Below are positions 33,305 to 49,071 of a DNA stretch of 64,000 bases, piece after piece. The stretch is taken from positions 87,897 through 151,896 of the forward strand of contig JAJPGW010000006.1 in NCBI GenBank assembly GCA_021325575.1, written 5' to 3'. Numbering within the stretch: the first letter of the stretch is position 1; each line of letters starts with the position of its first letter. This DNA is from Gammaproteobacteria bacterium. Lineage in GTDB: Bacteria; Pseudomonadota; Gammaproteobacteria; DSM-16500. The position numbers and the translations under genes are program-made. The notes beneath the pieces are model-generated. The model saw only the letters and a program-made list of their open reading frames with translations. It made no database searches and had not been told where the DNA came from.

Positions 33305-33976
33305 ATGGCTTTTGGACGTCTGGGTTTAGTTCAACAATCGATTACAGAAACAGAAAATAAAATCCGTGCATATAAAGTTTTATTGGAAGATGAAACGGTA
33401 AAACAAGATGCGGCTCGCAGTTCAAATATTCTTATCAAGTTGCAACTTGAAAGAACTCAATTACAGAAATTCCAAGAAAAACTGGGTGCTCTAACGACTC
33501 AACTCGAACCGGTTGCTAAAGTAAAAAAACTTGTTGCCGAAAAAGAATTACATGAAAAATGGAAAGAGAACGCGCAAGGCGATAAAAAAATTGAAGCTTA
33601 TTGTGATGCGGGAATTGCTGAACGACAAATGCAATTGCCAGCAGCTATTGAAGCTGCAAAACCGGTATTGGTAAAATTATCAGAATTACAGTCTGATGGT
33701 GGTTCTGAGATGGGTTCACAGCCAGGGCCTGAGGCTAAACAAGGTAGCAATCCAGGCTCAGATAGTGGGGCCGAGTACGATAGAATGAGGGAGAAAGAGA
33801 AAAAAGCTTACGCTATACGACTAGAAAGAGAGTGCGCAGCAAGATTGATTGATACGTTAGGGATGAGATCCGATCAATCTGGGAATAGTTCAAAAACCGA
33901 CCCTGTCTCTGATGCAGTAGCTGCACCTGCTGGTTCTGGTTTAAGTCTAAGCAAAACTCAAGCCGGATCTGCCTGA
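33305..33976 (+). CDS. Unknown coiled-coil protein; candidate type IV effector
   Basis: 223 residues. The first ~75 residues form a coiled coil (SITETENKIRAYKVLLED..., ILIKLQLERTQLQKFQEKL), followed by a helical region, a Gly/Ser/Pro linker (about 128-155), a charged helix (EYDRMREKEKKAYAIRLERE) and a disordered Ser/Ala-rich tail. No signal peptide or membrane helix. Strong ribosome site (GAGGTGAGG). It stands alone between two terminators and carries a PmrA-like promoter. No recognised family; effector status is inference from promoter and composition. Confidence 0.65.
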   Translation: MAFGRLGLVQQSITETENKIRAYKVLLEDETVKQDAARSSNILIKLQLERTQLQKFQEKLGALTTQLEPVAKVKKLVAEKELHEKWKENAQGDKKIEAYCDAGIAERQMQLPAAIEAAKPVLVKLSELQSDGGSEMGSQPGPEAKQGSNPGSDSGAEYDRMREKEKKAYAIRLERECAARLIDTLGMRSDQSGNSSKTDPVSDAVAAPAGSGLSLSKTQAGSA

Positions 33977-33997
33977 TATTAGATCAAACCATTCGGA

Positions 33998-34023
33998 AAT
34001 ATCCCTGAAGCCCCAGGGATATT
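33998..34023 (+). terminator. Hairpin after the coiled-coil gene
   Basis: Perfect 10-bp stem AATATCCCTG (33998-34007) with CAGGGATATT (34014-34023) and a 6-base loop, starting 22 bp after the stop. No real T-tract follows, so termination strength is uncertain. Confidence 0.6.
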
Positions 34024-34062
34024 CTCTGACGATTTCAGTTTGATTTGACTGAATAAATAACA

Positions 34063-34091
34063 TTGCAGCCACAGCAAAAAGCCTTTATACT
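34063..34091 (+). promoter_or_regulatory. Possible promoter of the ATP synthase operon
   Basis: TATACT (34086-34091) as -10, with TTGCAG (34063-34068) 17 bp upstream as a weak -35. It lies 36 bp before the atpI GTG and is the only good -10 in the gap. Confidence 0.4.
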
Positions 34092-34126
34092 CCGCCGAAC
34101 TCTCCGGTGCTCGGAGTAAAAAAACC

Positions 34127-35635
<1,509 letters not shown>

Positions 35636-35650
35636 TTTGAGGCTTAGATC

Positions 35651-36124
35651 ATGATGGATATTAATGCAACTTTAATTGGCCAGCTTCTCACTTTTTTGGT
35701 GCTTGTCTGGTTTGCGATGAAATATGTATGGCCGCCGATTACCAAGGCCATGCAAGATCGTGAAAAAAAGATTGCATCGGGACTCGAAGCCGCCGAACGC
35801 GCAAAACGTGAACTGGAACAAGCGGAACACAAAGCGCTCAATATTATTCGGGATGCAAAAGTGGAAGCGACCCAACTGATTGATCAGGCGCATGCCCGTT
35901 CATTGCGCGTGATTGATGAAGCCAAAGAGTCTGCTCGCCTCGAAAGTAAACGCATTCTGGATCACGCGAAAGACGAAATCGCGCGCGAAGTCACGCATGC
36001 CAAAGAAGCATTACGTAAACAACTGGCGACCCTTGCTGTTTTAGGCGCTGAAAAAATTATTCAGCGAAATCTAGATGCATCAGCACAAGCAGCCCTTTTA
36101 GATGAGTTTGCAGCCGAAATATGA
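35651..36124 (+). CDS. atpF: ATP synthase F0 subunit b
   Basis: 157 residues: one N-terminal membrane helix (LIGQLLTFLVLVWFAMKYVW) and a long charged helix that forms the peripheral stalk dimer. ATG 35651 or 35654 may be used. Its stop overlaps the atpH start. Confidence 0.97.
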   Translation: MMDINATLIGQLLTFLVLVWFAMKYVWPPITKAMQDREKKIASGLEAAERAKRELEQAEHKALNIIRDAKVEATQLIDQAHARSLRVIDEAKESARLESKRILDHAKDEIAREVTHAKEALRKQLATLAVLGAEKIIQRNLDASAQAALLDEFAAEI

Positions 36125-36657
36125 TGACAGAACAATTGTCGACCATTGCAAGACCCTATGCGCTAGCCGCGTTTGAATATGCGCTGGATAAAAACGATTT
36201 AGCCGGTTGGGAAGGCATGCTTTCTGATGCGGCTTTAGTTGTAAAAAATAAAACAATGAAGGGGTTGTTGCAGAATCCGGATGTGACATCCGGACAGATT
36301 GCCGATATTTTTCTGATTATTTTGGCAAAAGAGCTGGACACAGAAAAAAAGAATTTTATTAATTTATTAGCTGAATATGAGCGATTTCCGGTATTGCCAG
36401 AAATTGCTAAACTTTTTACAGAATTAAGATTGCAATATGAAAAAACCATCCCTGTGAAAATCGTTTCAGCGACCCCGCTTGATGATGCGTATCAACAAAA
36501 ATTCATTGATGCGTTGACGCGGCGATTAAAACGTAAAGTAACACTGGAATGTGAAGTGAATAATTCTTTATTGGGCGGTGCAATGATTTATGCAGGTGAT
36601 AAAGTCATTGATGGTTCCATTAAAGGTAAATTAAATCGATTGATTGAGTCTATCTAA
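36121..36657 (+). CDS. atpH: ATP synthase F1 subunit delta
   Basis: 178 residues. N-terminal helical domain ([15 protein letters not shown]) and the C-terminal signature with [22 protein letters not shown]. Links the b-dimer stalk to the alpha/beta head. Starts at ATG 36121 (or 36124) overlapping the atpF stop. Confidence 0.97.
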   Translation: MMTEQLSTIARPYALAAFEYALDKNDLAGWEGMLSDAALVVKNKTMKGLLQNPDVTSGQIADIFLIILAKELDTEKKNFINLLAEYERFPVLPEIAKLFTELRLQYEKTIPVKIVSATPLDDAYQQKFIDALTRRLKRKVTLECEVNNSLLGGAMIYAGDKVIDGSIKGKLNRLIESI

Positions 36658-36667
36658 AGGTATCGTT

Positions 36668-38215
36668 ATGCAGCATACGCAATTAAGTCCATCCGAAATT
36701 AGCGAAATCATCAAACAGCGTATTGAAAAATTCAATATCAAGCCAGAAATTCGTACCGAAGGCACGATCGTCAGCTTAAAAGACGGTATCGTCCGCGCGC
36801 ATGGTCTGGATGATGTGATGCAAGGTGAAATGGTGGAATTTGCCGATCACACTTATGGTATGGCGCTCAATTTGGAACGCGATTCTGTCGGTGCTGTTGT
36901 ATTAGGCCGAACCGATAATTTGGCCGAAGGTCAAATCGTCAAATGCACAGGCCGCATTCTTGAGGTGCCTGTTGGCGAAGCCTTGCTCGGCCGCGTAGTC
37001 GATGCATTAGGCAACCCCATTGATGGCAAAGGCCCGATCGCAACAACGATGACTTCACCGATTGAAAAAGTCGCACCGGGTGTAATTTATCGTCAACCCG
37101 TTTCGCAACCGATGCAAACCGGATTAAAAGCAATCGACTCGATGGTCCCAATCGGACGCGGTCAGCGCGAATTAATTATTGGCGATCGCCAAACGGGTAA
37201 AACCGCGGTTGCAATCGACGCTATCATTAATCAACGCGGTACTGGCGTAAAATGTATTTATGTTGCGATCGGCCAAAAAGCCTCATCGATTGCAGCGGTT
37301 GTGCGTAAACTCGAAGAACACAATGCGATGGCGCACACGATTATTGTTGCAGCGCCAGCATCCGATGCTGCTGCATTGCAATACATTGCACCTTATTCTG
37401 GTTGCACCATGGGTGAATATTTCCGCGACAAAGGCGAAGATGCACTGATTATTTATGATGACTTAACAAAACAAGCTTGGGCTTATCGTCAAGTGTCATT
37501 ATTGTTACGCCGCCCACCGGGTCGCGAAGCGTATCCTGGCGATATTTTCTATTTACATTCACGCTTGTTAGAGCGCGCAGCACGTGTGAATGAACTGTGG
37601 GTAGAAAAAATGACAGACGGCAAAGTCAAAGGCAAAACCGGTTCATTGACAGCGCTTCCTGTGATTGAAACACAAGCGGGCGACGTATCCGCGTTCGTTT
37701 CTACCAACGTGATCTCGATCACTGACGGACAAATCTTTTTTGAAACCGATTTATTTAATGCGGGCATTCGTCCTGCTATTAATGCCGGTCTTTCCGTGTC
37801 ACGTGTCGGGGGTGCGGCTCAAACCAAACTTATTAAAAAACTGGCTGGGACCCTTCGTATTTCACAAGCACAATATCGTGAATTGGCAGCGTTCTCACAA
37901 TTTTTATCGGATTTAGATGAAGCGACCCGCAAACAATTAGAACGTGGTCAGCGCGTGACGGAAGTCATGAAACAAAAACAATACGAACCGCAGTCCGTTG
38001 GCGAAATGGGAACGATACTCTTCGCCGTCGACAAAGGTTATTTGGATGATGTGGCTCTTAACAAAATTGCTGAATTCGAACAGGGCTTATTAAGTTTCTT
38101 GCGTTCGAACCACGCCAAGTTTTTAGAAAAACTAAATGGCGGCGATTTTAATGATGAAATTTCTGAAATGCTAAAAAATATTATTTCATCCTTTAAAAAA
38201 ACTTTTATTGGATAA
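36668..38215 (+). CDS. atpA: ATP synthase F1 subunit alpha
   Basis: 515 residues from ATG 36668 ([19 protein letters not shown]), with AAAGG upstream; a start at 36644 would run into atpH. Walker A GDRQTGKT, the alpha signature [14 protein letters not shown], and the regulatory nucleotide site are intact. Confidence 0.98.
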   Translation: MQHTQLSPSEISEIIKQRIEKFNIKPEIRTEGTIVSLKDGIVRAHGLDDVMQGEMVEFADHTYGMALNLERDSVGAVVLGRTDNLAEGQIVKCTGRILEVPVGEALLGRVVDALGNPIDGKGPIATTMTSPIEKVAPGVIYRQPVSQPMQTGLKAIDSMVPIGRGQRELIIGDRQTGKTAVAIDAIINQRGTGVKCIYVAIGQKASSIAAVVRKLEEHNAMAHTIIVAAPASDAAALQYIAPYSGCTMGEYFRDKGEDALIIYDDLTKQAWAYRQVSLLLRRPPGREAYPGDIFYLHSRLLERAARVNELWVEKMTDGKVKGKTGSLTALPVIETQAGDVSAFVSTNVISITDGQIFFETDLFNAGIRPAINAGLSVSRVGGAAQTKLIKKLAGTLRISQAQYRELAAFSQFLSDLDEATRKQLERGQRVTEVMKQKQYEPQSVGEMGTILFAVDKGYLDDVALNKIAEFEQGLLSFLRSNHAKFLEKLNGGDFNDEISEMLKNIISSFKKTFIG

Positions 38216-38221
38216 TCACCC

Positions 38222-40506
<2,285 letters not shown>

Positions 40507-40518
40507 AGTGATGCGAAT

Positions 40519-40944
40519 ATGGCAGAAGTTACATTACGTATAGAAATCGTCAGCGCAGAACGCGAAATTTTTTCCGGTCAAGCTGAAATGGTTTTTGTGA
40601 CCGGCATTTTGGGCGATTTAGGCATTGCGCCCGGTCATGCGCCGCTCATTACGGCTTTAAAACCCGGCAATGTGCGTGTCCAGCTTCCCGATCAAAAAGA
40701 AGAAATTTTTTATGTCTCGGGCGGCATGCTGGAAGTGCAACCGTATATTGTGACGGTTTTGGCCGATACGGCCGAACGCGCTGCCGATATTGATGAAGCG
40801 GCAGCGATCGAAGCCAAAGAGCGCGCTGAAAAAATGCTGGCGGAAAAGGTTTCGACAGTTGATTTTGCTAAAGCTTCAGTGGAGTTGGCAGAGGCCGTGG
40901 CTCAGATTCAAGCTGCGCAGAAACTAAAGAAAAGATTAAAATAA
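40519..40944 (+). CDS. atpC: ATP synthase F1 subunit epsilon
   Basis: 141 residues: N-terminal beta sandwich (TLRIEIVSAEREIFSGQAEM, LGIAPGHAPLITAL) and two C-terminal helices that can inhibit hydrolysis. Last gene of the operon. No terminator is visible before the leucine dehydrogenase gene 54 bp on, so read-through is possible. Confidence 0.97.
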   Translation: MAEVTLRIEIVSAEREIFSGQAEMVFVTGILGDLGIAPGHAPLITALKPGNVRVQLPDQKEEIFYVSGGMLEVQPYIVTVLADTAERAADIDEAAAIEAKERAEKMLAEKVSTVDFAKASVELAEAVAQIQAAQKLKKRLK

Positions 40945-40998
40945 AGCCTTATCCCGATGGAGCTTTCGCGGCATGATAGGCATATTGAGGAGTAAACT

Positions 40999-42099
40999 AT
41001 GCAAGTCTTGGACGGCATACAGAAAGGGAACAAGATGAATCATAAAAACCATCATCACACCGGCTTAGATAAATTATTTCGTTATGCTGAAGTGCTAAGA
41101 TTCGGTGATTTCCACGTTAAATTCGATCATAAAACGGGTCTCCGCGCGATTATTGCGGTCCATAATTTAAAATTAGGTCCCGCGATCGGCGGATGTCGTC
41201 TGATTCATTATCATTCCACAGACAAAGCGGTTGAAGACGCCCTGCGTCTTGCCTACATGATGAGTTTTAAATCCGCGATCAGTAATCTGCCACACGGTGG
41301 CGGCAAAGCGGTTTTAATGAAACCGAAAGAAATAAAAGATCGCCGCGCTTATTTTGAAGCGTTCGGTGATTTTGTGAATGAATTAGGTGGCCGTTATATT
41401 ACTGCGATGGACAGCGGTACTTCTGAAAAAGATATGGATATTATCGCAACCCGCACACCCTTCGTGACTTGCACAAGTGCCTCAGGTGCGGGCGGTGATC
41501 CTTCTCCCCAAACAGCGTTAGGGGTTAGACGTGGAATTGAAGCATGCCTCCAATTTAAATTTAACAAAAATGATTTAAAAGACGTCCATGTTGCAATCCA
41601 AGGTGTGGGTCACGTGGGTTATTATCTCGCGCAAGAATTAGCCGCACGCGGTGCGCGTTTAACGGTTTGTGATGTCAACGAAATGAATTTGCAGCGCTGT
41701 GTGAAAGAATTTGGCGCTGCAGTTTGCCCTCCTGAAAATATTTATGATGTAGCCGCTGATGTTTTTGCGCCTTGTGCACTTGGTGCAGTTTTAAATTTAC
41801 AAACCATCAAACGCTTGCGTGTTCCGATTGTCGCAGGTTCCGCTAATAATCAATTAGCACACCATCATCATGGCGCGCTAATGCATGAACGCGGTATTTT
41901 ATACGCGCCGGATTTTGTGATTAACGCGGGCGGTATTATTTATGTTGCAGCCGTTTATGATCATGCTGATCAAAATCAAGCGTTCAAACAAGTCGAAGAT
42001 ATTTATTTCAATATCATGCAAATTTTCGAACGCTCCGCGCGAGAGAATTTGCCAACCAATGAAATCGCAGAAATGATGGCCATCGAACGATTGAGGTAA
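40999..42099 (+). CDS. Leucine dehydrogenase (ELFV family)
   Basis: NAD-dependent oxidative deamination of branched-chain amino acids. N-terminal domain with the catalytic segment PHGGGKAVLMKP and GCRLIHY; C-terminal Rossmann fold with GVGHVGYYLA. 366 residues from ATG 40999 (GAGGAG six bases upstream) or 354 from ATG 41035 (AAAGGGA upstream); the second fits family length better, but the first has the stronger site. Suggests amino acids as carbon or energy source, and the branched 2-oxo acid could prime branched fatty acids. Confidence 0.93.
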   Translation: MQVLDGIQKGNKMNHKNHHHTGLDKLFRYAEVLRFGDFHVKFDHKTGLRAIIAVHNLKLGPAIGGCRLIHYHSTDKAVEDALRLAYMMSFKSAISNLPHGGGKAVLMKPKEIKDRRAYFEAFGDFVNELGGRYITAMDSGTSEKDMDIIATRTPFVTCTSASGAGGDPSPQTALGVRRGIEACLQFKFNKNDLKDVHVAIQGVGHVGYYLAQELAARGARLTVCDVNEMNLQRCVKEFGAAVCPPENIYDVAADVFAPCALGAVLNLQTIKRLRVPIVAGSANNQLAHHHHGALMHERGILYAPDFVINAGGIIYVAAVYDHADQNQAFKQVEDIYFNIMQIFERSARENLPTNEIAEMMAIERLR

Positions 42100-42101
42100 A
42101 G

Positions 42102-43934
42102 GTGCTAACTAAAAGCCTGCCGTTTTTGGTAGTTTTTATTTTTAGTTGGATCATTCAATCGACTATTTTGTTTAGCTGGGATGTGAGTTGGGGATTGCAC
42201 GAAGCAGCTCGTCTTTTAGCGGGTGGCGCTTATGGTAAAGATTTTTTTGAACCTACCCCGCCGATGTTTTTATATGTTTATCTGCCTTCTGTTTTAATCA
42301 CGAAATATTTTCATATTAGTAATGTGATCGCGATGCGCAGTTATTTGTTTGTGCTATCTGCGGTTTCGCTTTCCGCATGCCATTTTGTAGGCAAAAAAAT
42401 TTTTTGGAAAGAAGATAAAGAGATTGCGCAATTATTTCTGTTAACGATTGCTACGATCTTTCTACTTTTGCCGTTGCCATTCGATTTTGGTCAGCGGGAA
42501 CATTTGTTATTGATTTTGATCATGCCTTATCTTTTGTTGGTTGTTGCAAAATTAGAAGGATATGCGTGTAAAACAAGTCATGCTGTATTCATTGGAATAA
42601 TGGCGGCCATTGGGTTTTCGATTAAACCCTTTTTTTTAATGACGTTCGTATTAATAGAATGTTATTTCATGCTGTCTCGAAAGCAAATATATGCATTTTT
42701 ACGTGCTGAAACATTAGCTATTTTGACAGTGTTTATTGTTTATCTCGTCCTGATTGCCGCATTTTATCAAAATTATTTATTTCAAATTGTGCCATTGGTA
42801 ACACGAATTTACTATCAGGGTTATGGTTTTTCGATGGTTGAGATTTTAAAACGTCCTGAGTTTATTTTTATTTCTCTGACAATGATTTTATCCATCGCGC
42901 AATTATTTAATCATTCATATAAAAAATTAAGTATTGTACTACTGCTTTCTATTGTTGGATTTATCATTAGTTATCTCGCGCAGCATACACTTTGGTATTA
43001 TCATTTGCTGCCCGCCTATTCTATAGCCATTTTATTGAATGTGTTGCTGCTTTCCCAGTTCGGTTTGCAAAAAAATACCAAAAAAATTCAGTATTTTTGG
43101 ATGACAGGCATTCTGATTGCAAGCGCAGCTTTTTTATATTGTTATGCGCGTGATAGTTGGACCCTGTTGGTTTTGGAGCCTAATTATTTTTTTAGTTACA
43201 TGGCTGGGTTGCTTCTCATTTTGTTTTATCTTTTTCAGCAACAGAAAAATTATTTCAAAATTGGGGTTTCAGTCCTAATTACAATTGCCGTAAGTTATCG
43301 ATTTAACACAGAGATGAGTCAGACATCGTGGTACCCGCATCAGTTTTTAGCGACTTTGGCGCTGATAACGCTGTTTTTTATTTTGCTGGTATCGAATCGG
43401 CGCGTTGGAAAATATCATGCAGCAATGACAATGATGATTGCGATGATGGTTTTTGCTTTTCCATTTTATTCAGCAAGTCATCGTTATTGGGCCGCGTTGG
43501 ACTATAAGAACCGCGCGCTACCGCTCATCCAATTTATGAATCAAAACGCCGTCAATCAGCCCATTTATTTTCTTTCAACCGTCATGAATTATGAATACCC
43601 GATTGTAGAATATACACATGCGATCCCGGTTTCGAAATATCCTTTGGCGATGTGGCTGCCTGGCTATGTAAAAGCACCCGGCGAGAATCGACAATGGCAA
43701 CAAGATCATAATTATTTTATCGATAGCATTGCCGAAGAATTAAATCAAAAAAAACCAAAATGGGTATTTGTCGATGCCAATAAAAATAAGGCCTATCTCA
43801 AGGGCATTGAGTTTGATTACATCAATAATTTTTCGCAAAATGAGAATTTTAGACTAGCCTGGAAAGCCTATCGTTATGCTACAACACTCCATTCGGAACC
43901 GGCTTATTGTTTTAATGTATACCAGCGAATTTGA
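42102..43934 (+). CDS. Multispanning membrane protein, GT-C glycosyltransferase-like
   Basis: 610 residues with about 12 hydrophobic helices and a soluble C-terminal domain. The first loop has WDVSWGLHEAARLLAGGAYGKDFFE followed by PTPP, the pattern of GT-C (PMT/ArnT-like) transferases, in which an early acidic residue is catalytic and the donor is a polyprenyl-linked sugar. The acceptor is unknown; lipid A, glycolipid or protein are all possible. GTG start at 42102, GAGG five bases upstream, two bases after the leucine dehydrogenase stop, so the two are cotranscribed despite unrelated roles. Confidence 0.72.
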   Translation: MLTKSLPFLVVFIFSWIIQSTILFSWDVSWGLHEAARLLAGGAYGKDFFEPTPPMFLYVYLPSVLITKYFHISNVIAMRSYLFVLSAVSLSACHFVGKKIFWKEDKEIAQLFLLTIATIFLLLPLPFDFGQREHLLLILIMPYLLLVVAKLEGYACKTSHAVFIGIMAAIGFSIKPFFLMTFVLIECYFMLSRKQIYAFLRAETLAILTVFIVYLVLIAAFYQNYLFQIVPLVTRIYYQGYGFSMVEILKRPEFIFISLTMILSIAQLFNHSYKKLSIVLLLSIVGFIISYLAQHTLWYYHLLPAYSIAILLNVLLLSQFGLQKNTKKIQYFWMTGILIASAAFLYCYARDSWTLLVLEPNYFFSYMAGLLLILFYLFQQQKNYFKIGVSVLITIAVSYRFNTEMSQTSWYPHQFLATLALITLFFILLVSNRRVGKYHAAMTMMIAMMVFAFPFYSASHRYWAALDYKNRALPLIQFMNQNAVNQPIYFLSTVMNYEYPIVEYTHAIPVSKYPLAMWLPGYVKAPGENRQWQQDHNYFIDSIAEELNQKKPKWVFVDANKNKAYLKGIEFDYINNFSQNENFRLAWKAYRYATTLHSEPAYCFNVYQRI

Positions 43935-43959
43935 TTGAATCAAAAAAATAAACCCTGGG

Positions 43960-46197
43960 CTATTCAGCACTGACAGCTAATTTGTCTGCCTTCTGCATGC
44001 CGCGCGGCAATTTCAGTCCGCGCCGGCCGCGTTCGCCGATAAAATGTCCCCAGTCTGCCGGTTTTAATTGAATTTTTTTGCTGCCTGAAAAAACCAGTAA
44101 TGATGCATTTTCAGGAAGGACTGCAATATCTGCGACAAATTCTTCGCGTGATTGTACGCGTGCGCCTGGAATATTAATGATTTTGTTGCCTTTGCCTTTA
44201 GCTAAATCCGGAATATCTTTCAGTGGCGTAATCAGTAAATGGCCCGTGTTCGTGACCGCTGCGACAAAATCCGTTTCTTTGTTTGTCACCAATCGTGGAT
44301 GCAATGGTTTTGAACTATTTGGCAAGCTCAAGGTTGATTTGCCCGCACGGTTTTTCGCATAAAGATTTTCGAGTTTAGTTGTAAAGCCATAACCTGCGTC
44401 CGATGCGATTAAATAATTTTGTTCGGGTTCACCAATTAATGTTGCAAGAAATTCTGCATTTGCCGTTGGATTTAATCGACCCGTTAATGGTTCACCTTGT
44501 CCACGCGCAGAAGGTAGTGTGTGCGCGGGTAACGAATACGTTCTGCCCGTTGAATCTAAAAATACCGCGGGCTGATTGCTGCGGCCAAGCGCTGAAGACA
44601 AAAATTCATCGCCGGCTTTGTAACTCAACGTGGTTGGATCCAGTTCATGACCTTTCGCAGCGCGTATCCAGCCTTTTTTCGATAACACGACGGTCACAGG
44701 TTCCGTCGGCATGATTTCGGTTTCACGAATGGCTTGAGCTTCTTGTCGTTTGACAATCGGTGAGCGGCGGTCATCGCCATATTTTTCTGCGTCAGCTTCT
44801 AATTCGCTACGAATTAATTTTTTTAATTTGGCGGTAGAGCCTAAAATGGCTTCGATTTCTTCTTGTTCTTTCAACAAATCCTTTTGTTCGGATTTGATTT
44901 GCATTTCTTCTAGTTTTGCTAAGTGACGCAATTTAATTTCTAAAATGGCTTCAGCCTGTTCTTCGCTTAATTTAAAGCGTTTCATGAGCACAGGCTTTGG
45001 TTTATCTTCTTTTCGGATGATGGCAATGACTTCATCCAGATTGAGATAAGCAATCAATAAACCGGCCAGAATGTGTAATCGATGGTTTACCTCATCTAAA
45101 CGATATTGCAGGCGGCGTTTGACCGTGGTTGTGCGATAATCTAACCATTCATTCAGGATTTCCAATAAACCTTTTACTTGTGGGCGGCCATTTAAGCCGA
45201 TCATGTTTAAATTGACACGATAGCTGCGTTCAAGTTCAGTGGTTGCAAATAAGTGATTCATGAGTGTTTCGATATCGACGCGATTGGAGCGTGGCACAAT
45301 CACTAAACGCGTTGGATTTTCATGATCGGATTCATCGCGCAAATCAGATACAAACGGTAATTTTTTATTTTGCATTTGTTCGGCGATTTGTTCCAACACT
45401 TTTGCGCCTGATACTTGATAAGGCAATGCAGTAATAATGATTTCATCATTTTCAACTTCATAAATGGCGCGCATGCGTATGCTGCCATTGCCGGTGCGAT
45501 ACATGCTGTTAATATCGCTGCGTGGCGTAATGATTTCTGCATCGGTTGGAAAATCGGGCCCGTGAATGTGTTCGCAGACTTCTTTTAAAGTGGATTTTGG
45601 ATGATCAAGTAAAAGTTTTAAGGCATTCACTACTTCACGTAAATTGTGCGGTGGAATATCCGTTGCCATGCCGACTGCGATACCTGTTGTACCATTTAAC
45701 AATAAATTGGGTAATCGAGCTGGTAACAAACCGGGTTCTTGTAACGTGCCATCAAAATTAGGCACCCAGTCTGTGGTTCCTTGACCTAATTCGTTTAATA
45801 ACACTTCCGCATAGGCCGATAAACGTGATTCGGTGTAACGCATCGCAGCAAACGATTTTGGATCATCGGGTGATCCCCAGTTGCCTTGTCCTTCAATTAA
45901 TGGATAGCGATAAGAAAAATTTTGCGCCATGAGCACCATGGCTTCATAACAAGCAAAATCACCGTGCGGATGAAATTTACCTAATACGTCACCGACGGTG
46001 CGCGCGGATTTTTTAAATTTGGCCGTGGCTTTTAAGCCTAATTCTGACATGGCATACACAATTCGGCGTTGCACGGGTTTTAATCCGTCACCGATGTGCG
46101 GTAATGCTCGATCTAAAATGACATACATCGAATAATCGAGATAGGCTTTTTCGGTGAACTCACGCAAAGGCATGTGTTCGGTTGTGTTGTTCGCCAT
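43960..46197 (-). CDS. parC: DNA topoisomerase IV subunit A
   Basis: 745 residues. Active-site Tyr is Y121 ([11 protein letters not shown]). The segment aligned to the E. coli quinolone region reads [16 protein letters not shown]: residue 81, equivalent to E. coli Ser80, is Phe (codon TTT at 45957-45955), while the Glu84 equivalent is kept. The rest of the breakage-reunion domain and the C-terminal beta-pinwheel region look complete. Downstream of parE with a 9-bp gap, so one operon. Decatenates daughter chromosomes. Confidence 0.97.
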   Translation of the reverse strand: MANNTTEHMPLREFTEKAYLDYSMYVILDRALPHIGDGLKPVQRRIVYAMSELGLKATAKFKKSARTVGDVLGKFHPHGDFACYEAMVLMAQNFSYRYPLIEGQGNWGSPDDPKSFAAMRYTESRLSAYAEVLLNELGQGTTDWVPNFDGTLQEPGLLPARLPNLLLNGTTGIAVGMATDIPPHNLREVVNALKLLLDHPKSTLKEVCEHIHGPDFPTDAEIITPRSDINSMYRTGNGSIRMRAIYEVENDEIIITALPYQVSGAKVLEQIAEQMQNKKLPFVSDLRDESDHENPTRLVIVPRSNRVDIETLMNHLFATTELERSYRVNLNMIGLNGRPQVKGLLEILNEWLDYRTTTVKRRLQYRLDEVNHRLHILAGLLIAYLNLDEVIAIIRKEDKPKPVLMKRFKLSEEQAEAILEIKLRHLAKLEEMQIKSEQKDLLKEQEEIEAILGSTAKLKKLIRSELEADAEKYGDDRRSPIVKRQEAQAIRETEIMPTEPVTVVLSKKGWIRAAKGHELDPTTLSYKAGDEFLSSALGRSNQPAVFLDSTGRTYSLPAHTLPSARGQGEPLTGRLNPTANAEFLATLIGEPEQNYLIASDAGYGFTTKLENLYAKNRAGKSTLSLPNSSKPLHPRLVTNKETDFVAAVTNTGHLLITPLKDIPDLAKGKGNKIINIPGARVQSREEFVADIAVLPENASLLVFSGSKKIQLKPADWGHFIGERGRRGLKLPRGMQKADKLAVSAE

Positions 46198-46206
46198 AGT
46201 GTTTCC

Positions 46207-48147
<1,941 letters not shown>

Positions 48148-48186
48148 TTATATAGGAGAACGGGAATGAGGTTGCAACTGGTATTT

Positions 48187-48807
48187 TTATTGATTTTTCT
48201 TGAGAGATTGACGATTAGACTTTAACCACTCCAGTGCGAGAATGGCTGGCGCATTTTTGATTTCTTTATTTTTGAGTTTGGCGAAGGCTTCTTCGGCACT
48301 GAGATTTAAGACTCGGATATTTTCATGTTCATTGGCGAGGCCATGAATGCCAGCGATATGGCTTGCATCAACTTCCCCGTAGAAAAGATAAATATACTCA
48401 TTGCTGCCGCCGGGGCTCACAAAATATTCGTAAAGAAGCTTGATATTGGTAATTTTGCCGCCGGCTTCTTCTTCGGTTTCGCGAAGCGCCACCGTTTCGG
48501 GGTTTTCTGCTGGATTTTCAATTAAGCCGGCAGGGATTTCAATTAGCCAAGGCGATTCGGGATCGGCGATCGCTCCTGCGCGAAATTGTTCAATTAAGAT
48601 GACGCGATCCAGAATGGGATCATAGGGCAATACGGCCGAGGCGCGGGGTCGCTCTAGAATTTCACGGATAAAAAACTCACCCCATGCGCCATCAAATAAA
48701 CGATGACGGAGCGTCAGGCGCACTAATCTTAATTTGCCCTGATATAAAATTTCACGCTCTTTAATTTCATAATCGCTTTGACCGAACTTTTCGTGAGCGT
48801 CTTTCAT
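48187..48807 (-). CDS. nudF: ADP-ribose pyrophosphatase (Nudix)
   Basis: 206 residues with a complete Nudix box: Gly of AGLIENPAENPETVA, then LRETEEEAGG. The N-terminal extension and YEYFVSPGGSNEYIYLFYG match NudF. Hydrolyses ADP-ribose to AMP and ribose-5-phosphate. The stop is 78 bp from the parE start; ubiK lies 4 bp upstream, on the same strand. Confidence 0.94.
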   Translation of the reverse strand: MKDAHEKFGQSDYEIKEREILYQGKLRLVRLTLRHRLFDGAWGEFFIREILERPRASAVLPYDPILDRVILIEQFRAGAIADPESPWLIEIPAGLIENPAENPETVALRETEEEAGGKITNIKLLYEYFVSPGGSNEYIYLFYGEVDASHIAGIHGLANEHENIRVLNLSAEEAFAKLKNKEIKNAPAILALEWLKSNRQSLKKNQ

Positions 48808-48811
48808 GGGA

Positions 48812-49060
48812 TTATTTTTTGATAATTTTTTCGAGAGACTTAACTTCTTTTTCGAGATCTTCCAGTTTTTTACGAGTGCGGACTAATACTTTGGATTGGG
48901 AATCAAATTCTTCGCGAGTGACTAATTCCATTTTTGCAAACGCTTTCTGCAAAATCGCGTGAAAGTTTTTTTCTAAGTCTTTTTTTGCCGATTTTAAGCC
49001 GCTGGGTAATGCGTTGCTTAATCGTTCGCTTAATTCATTTAAAAAATCGGTTTTTTTCAT
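48812..49060 (-). CDS. ubiK: Ubiquinone biosynthesis accessory factor UbiK
   Basis: 82-residue membrane-fusogenic coiled coil of the YqiC/BMFP type: N-terminal helix (LNELSERLSNALPSGLKSA) and C-terminal coiled coil with VTREEFDSQSKVLVRTRKKL. In E. coli it binds UbiJ in the soluble Ubi complex for aerobic ubiquinone synthesis. Quinone is also the acceptor for PyrD in this window. Confidence 0.93.
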   Translation of the reverse strand: MKKTDFLNELSERLSNALPSGLKSAKKDLEKNFHAILQKAFAKMELVTREEFDSQSKVLVRTRKKLEDLEKEVKSLEKIIKK

Positions 49061-49071
49061 GACTGCCCCCG

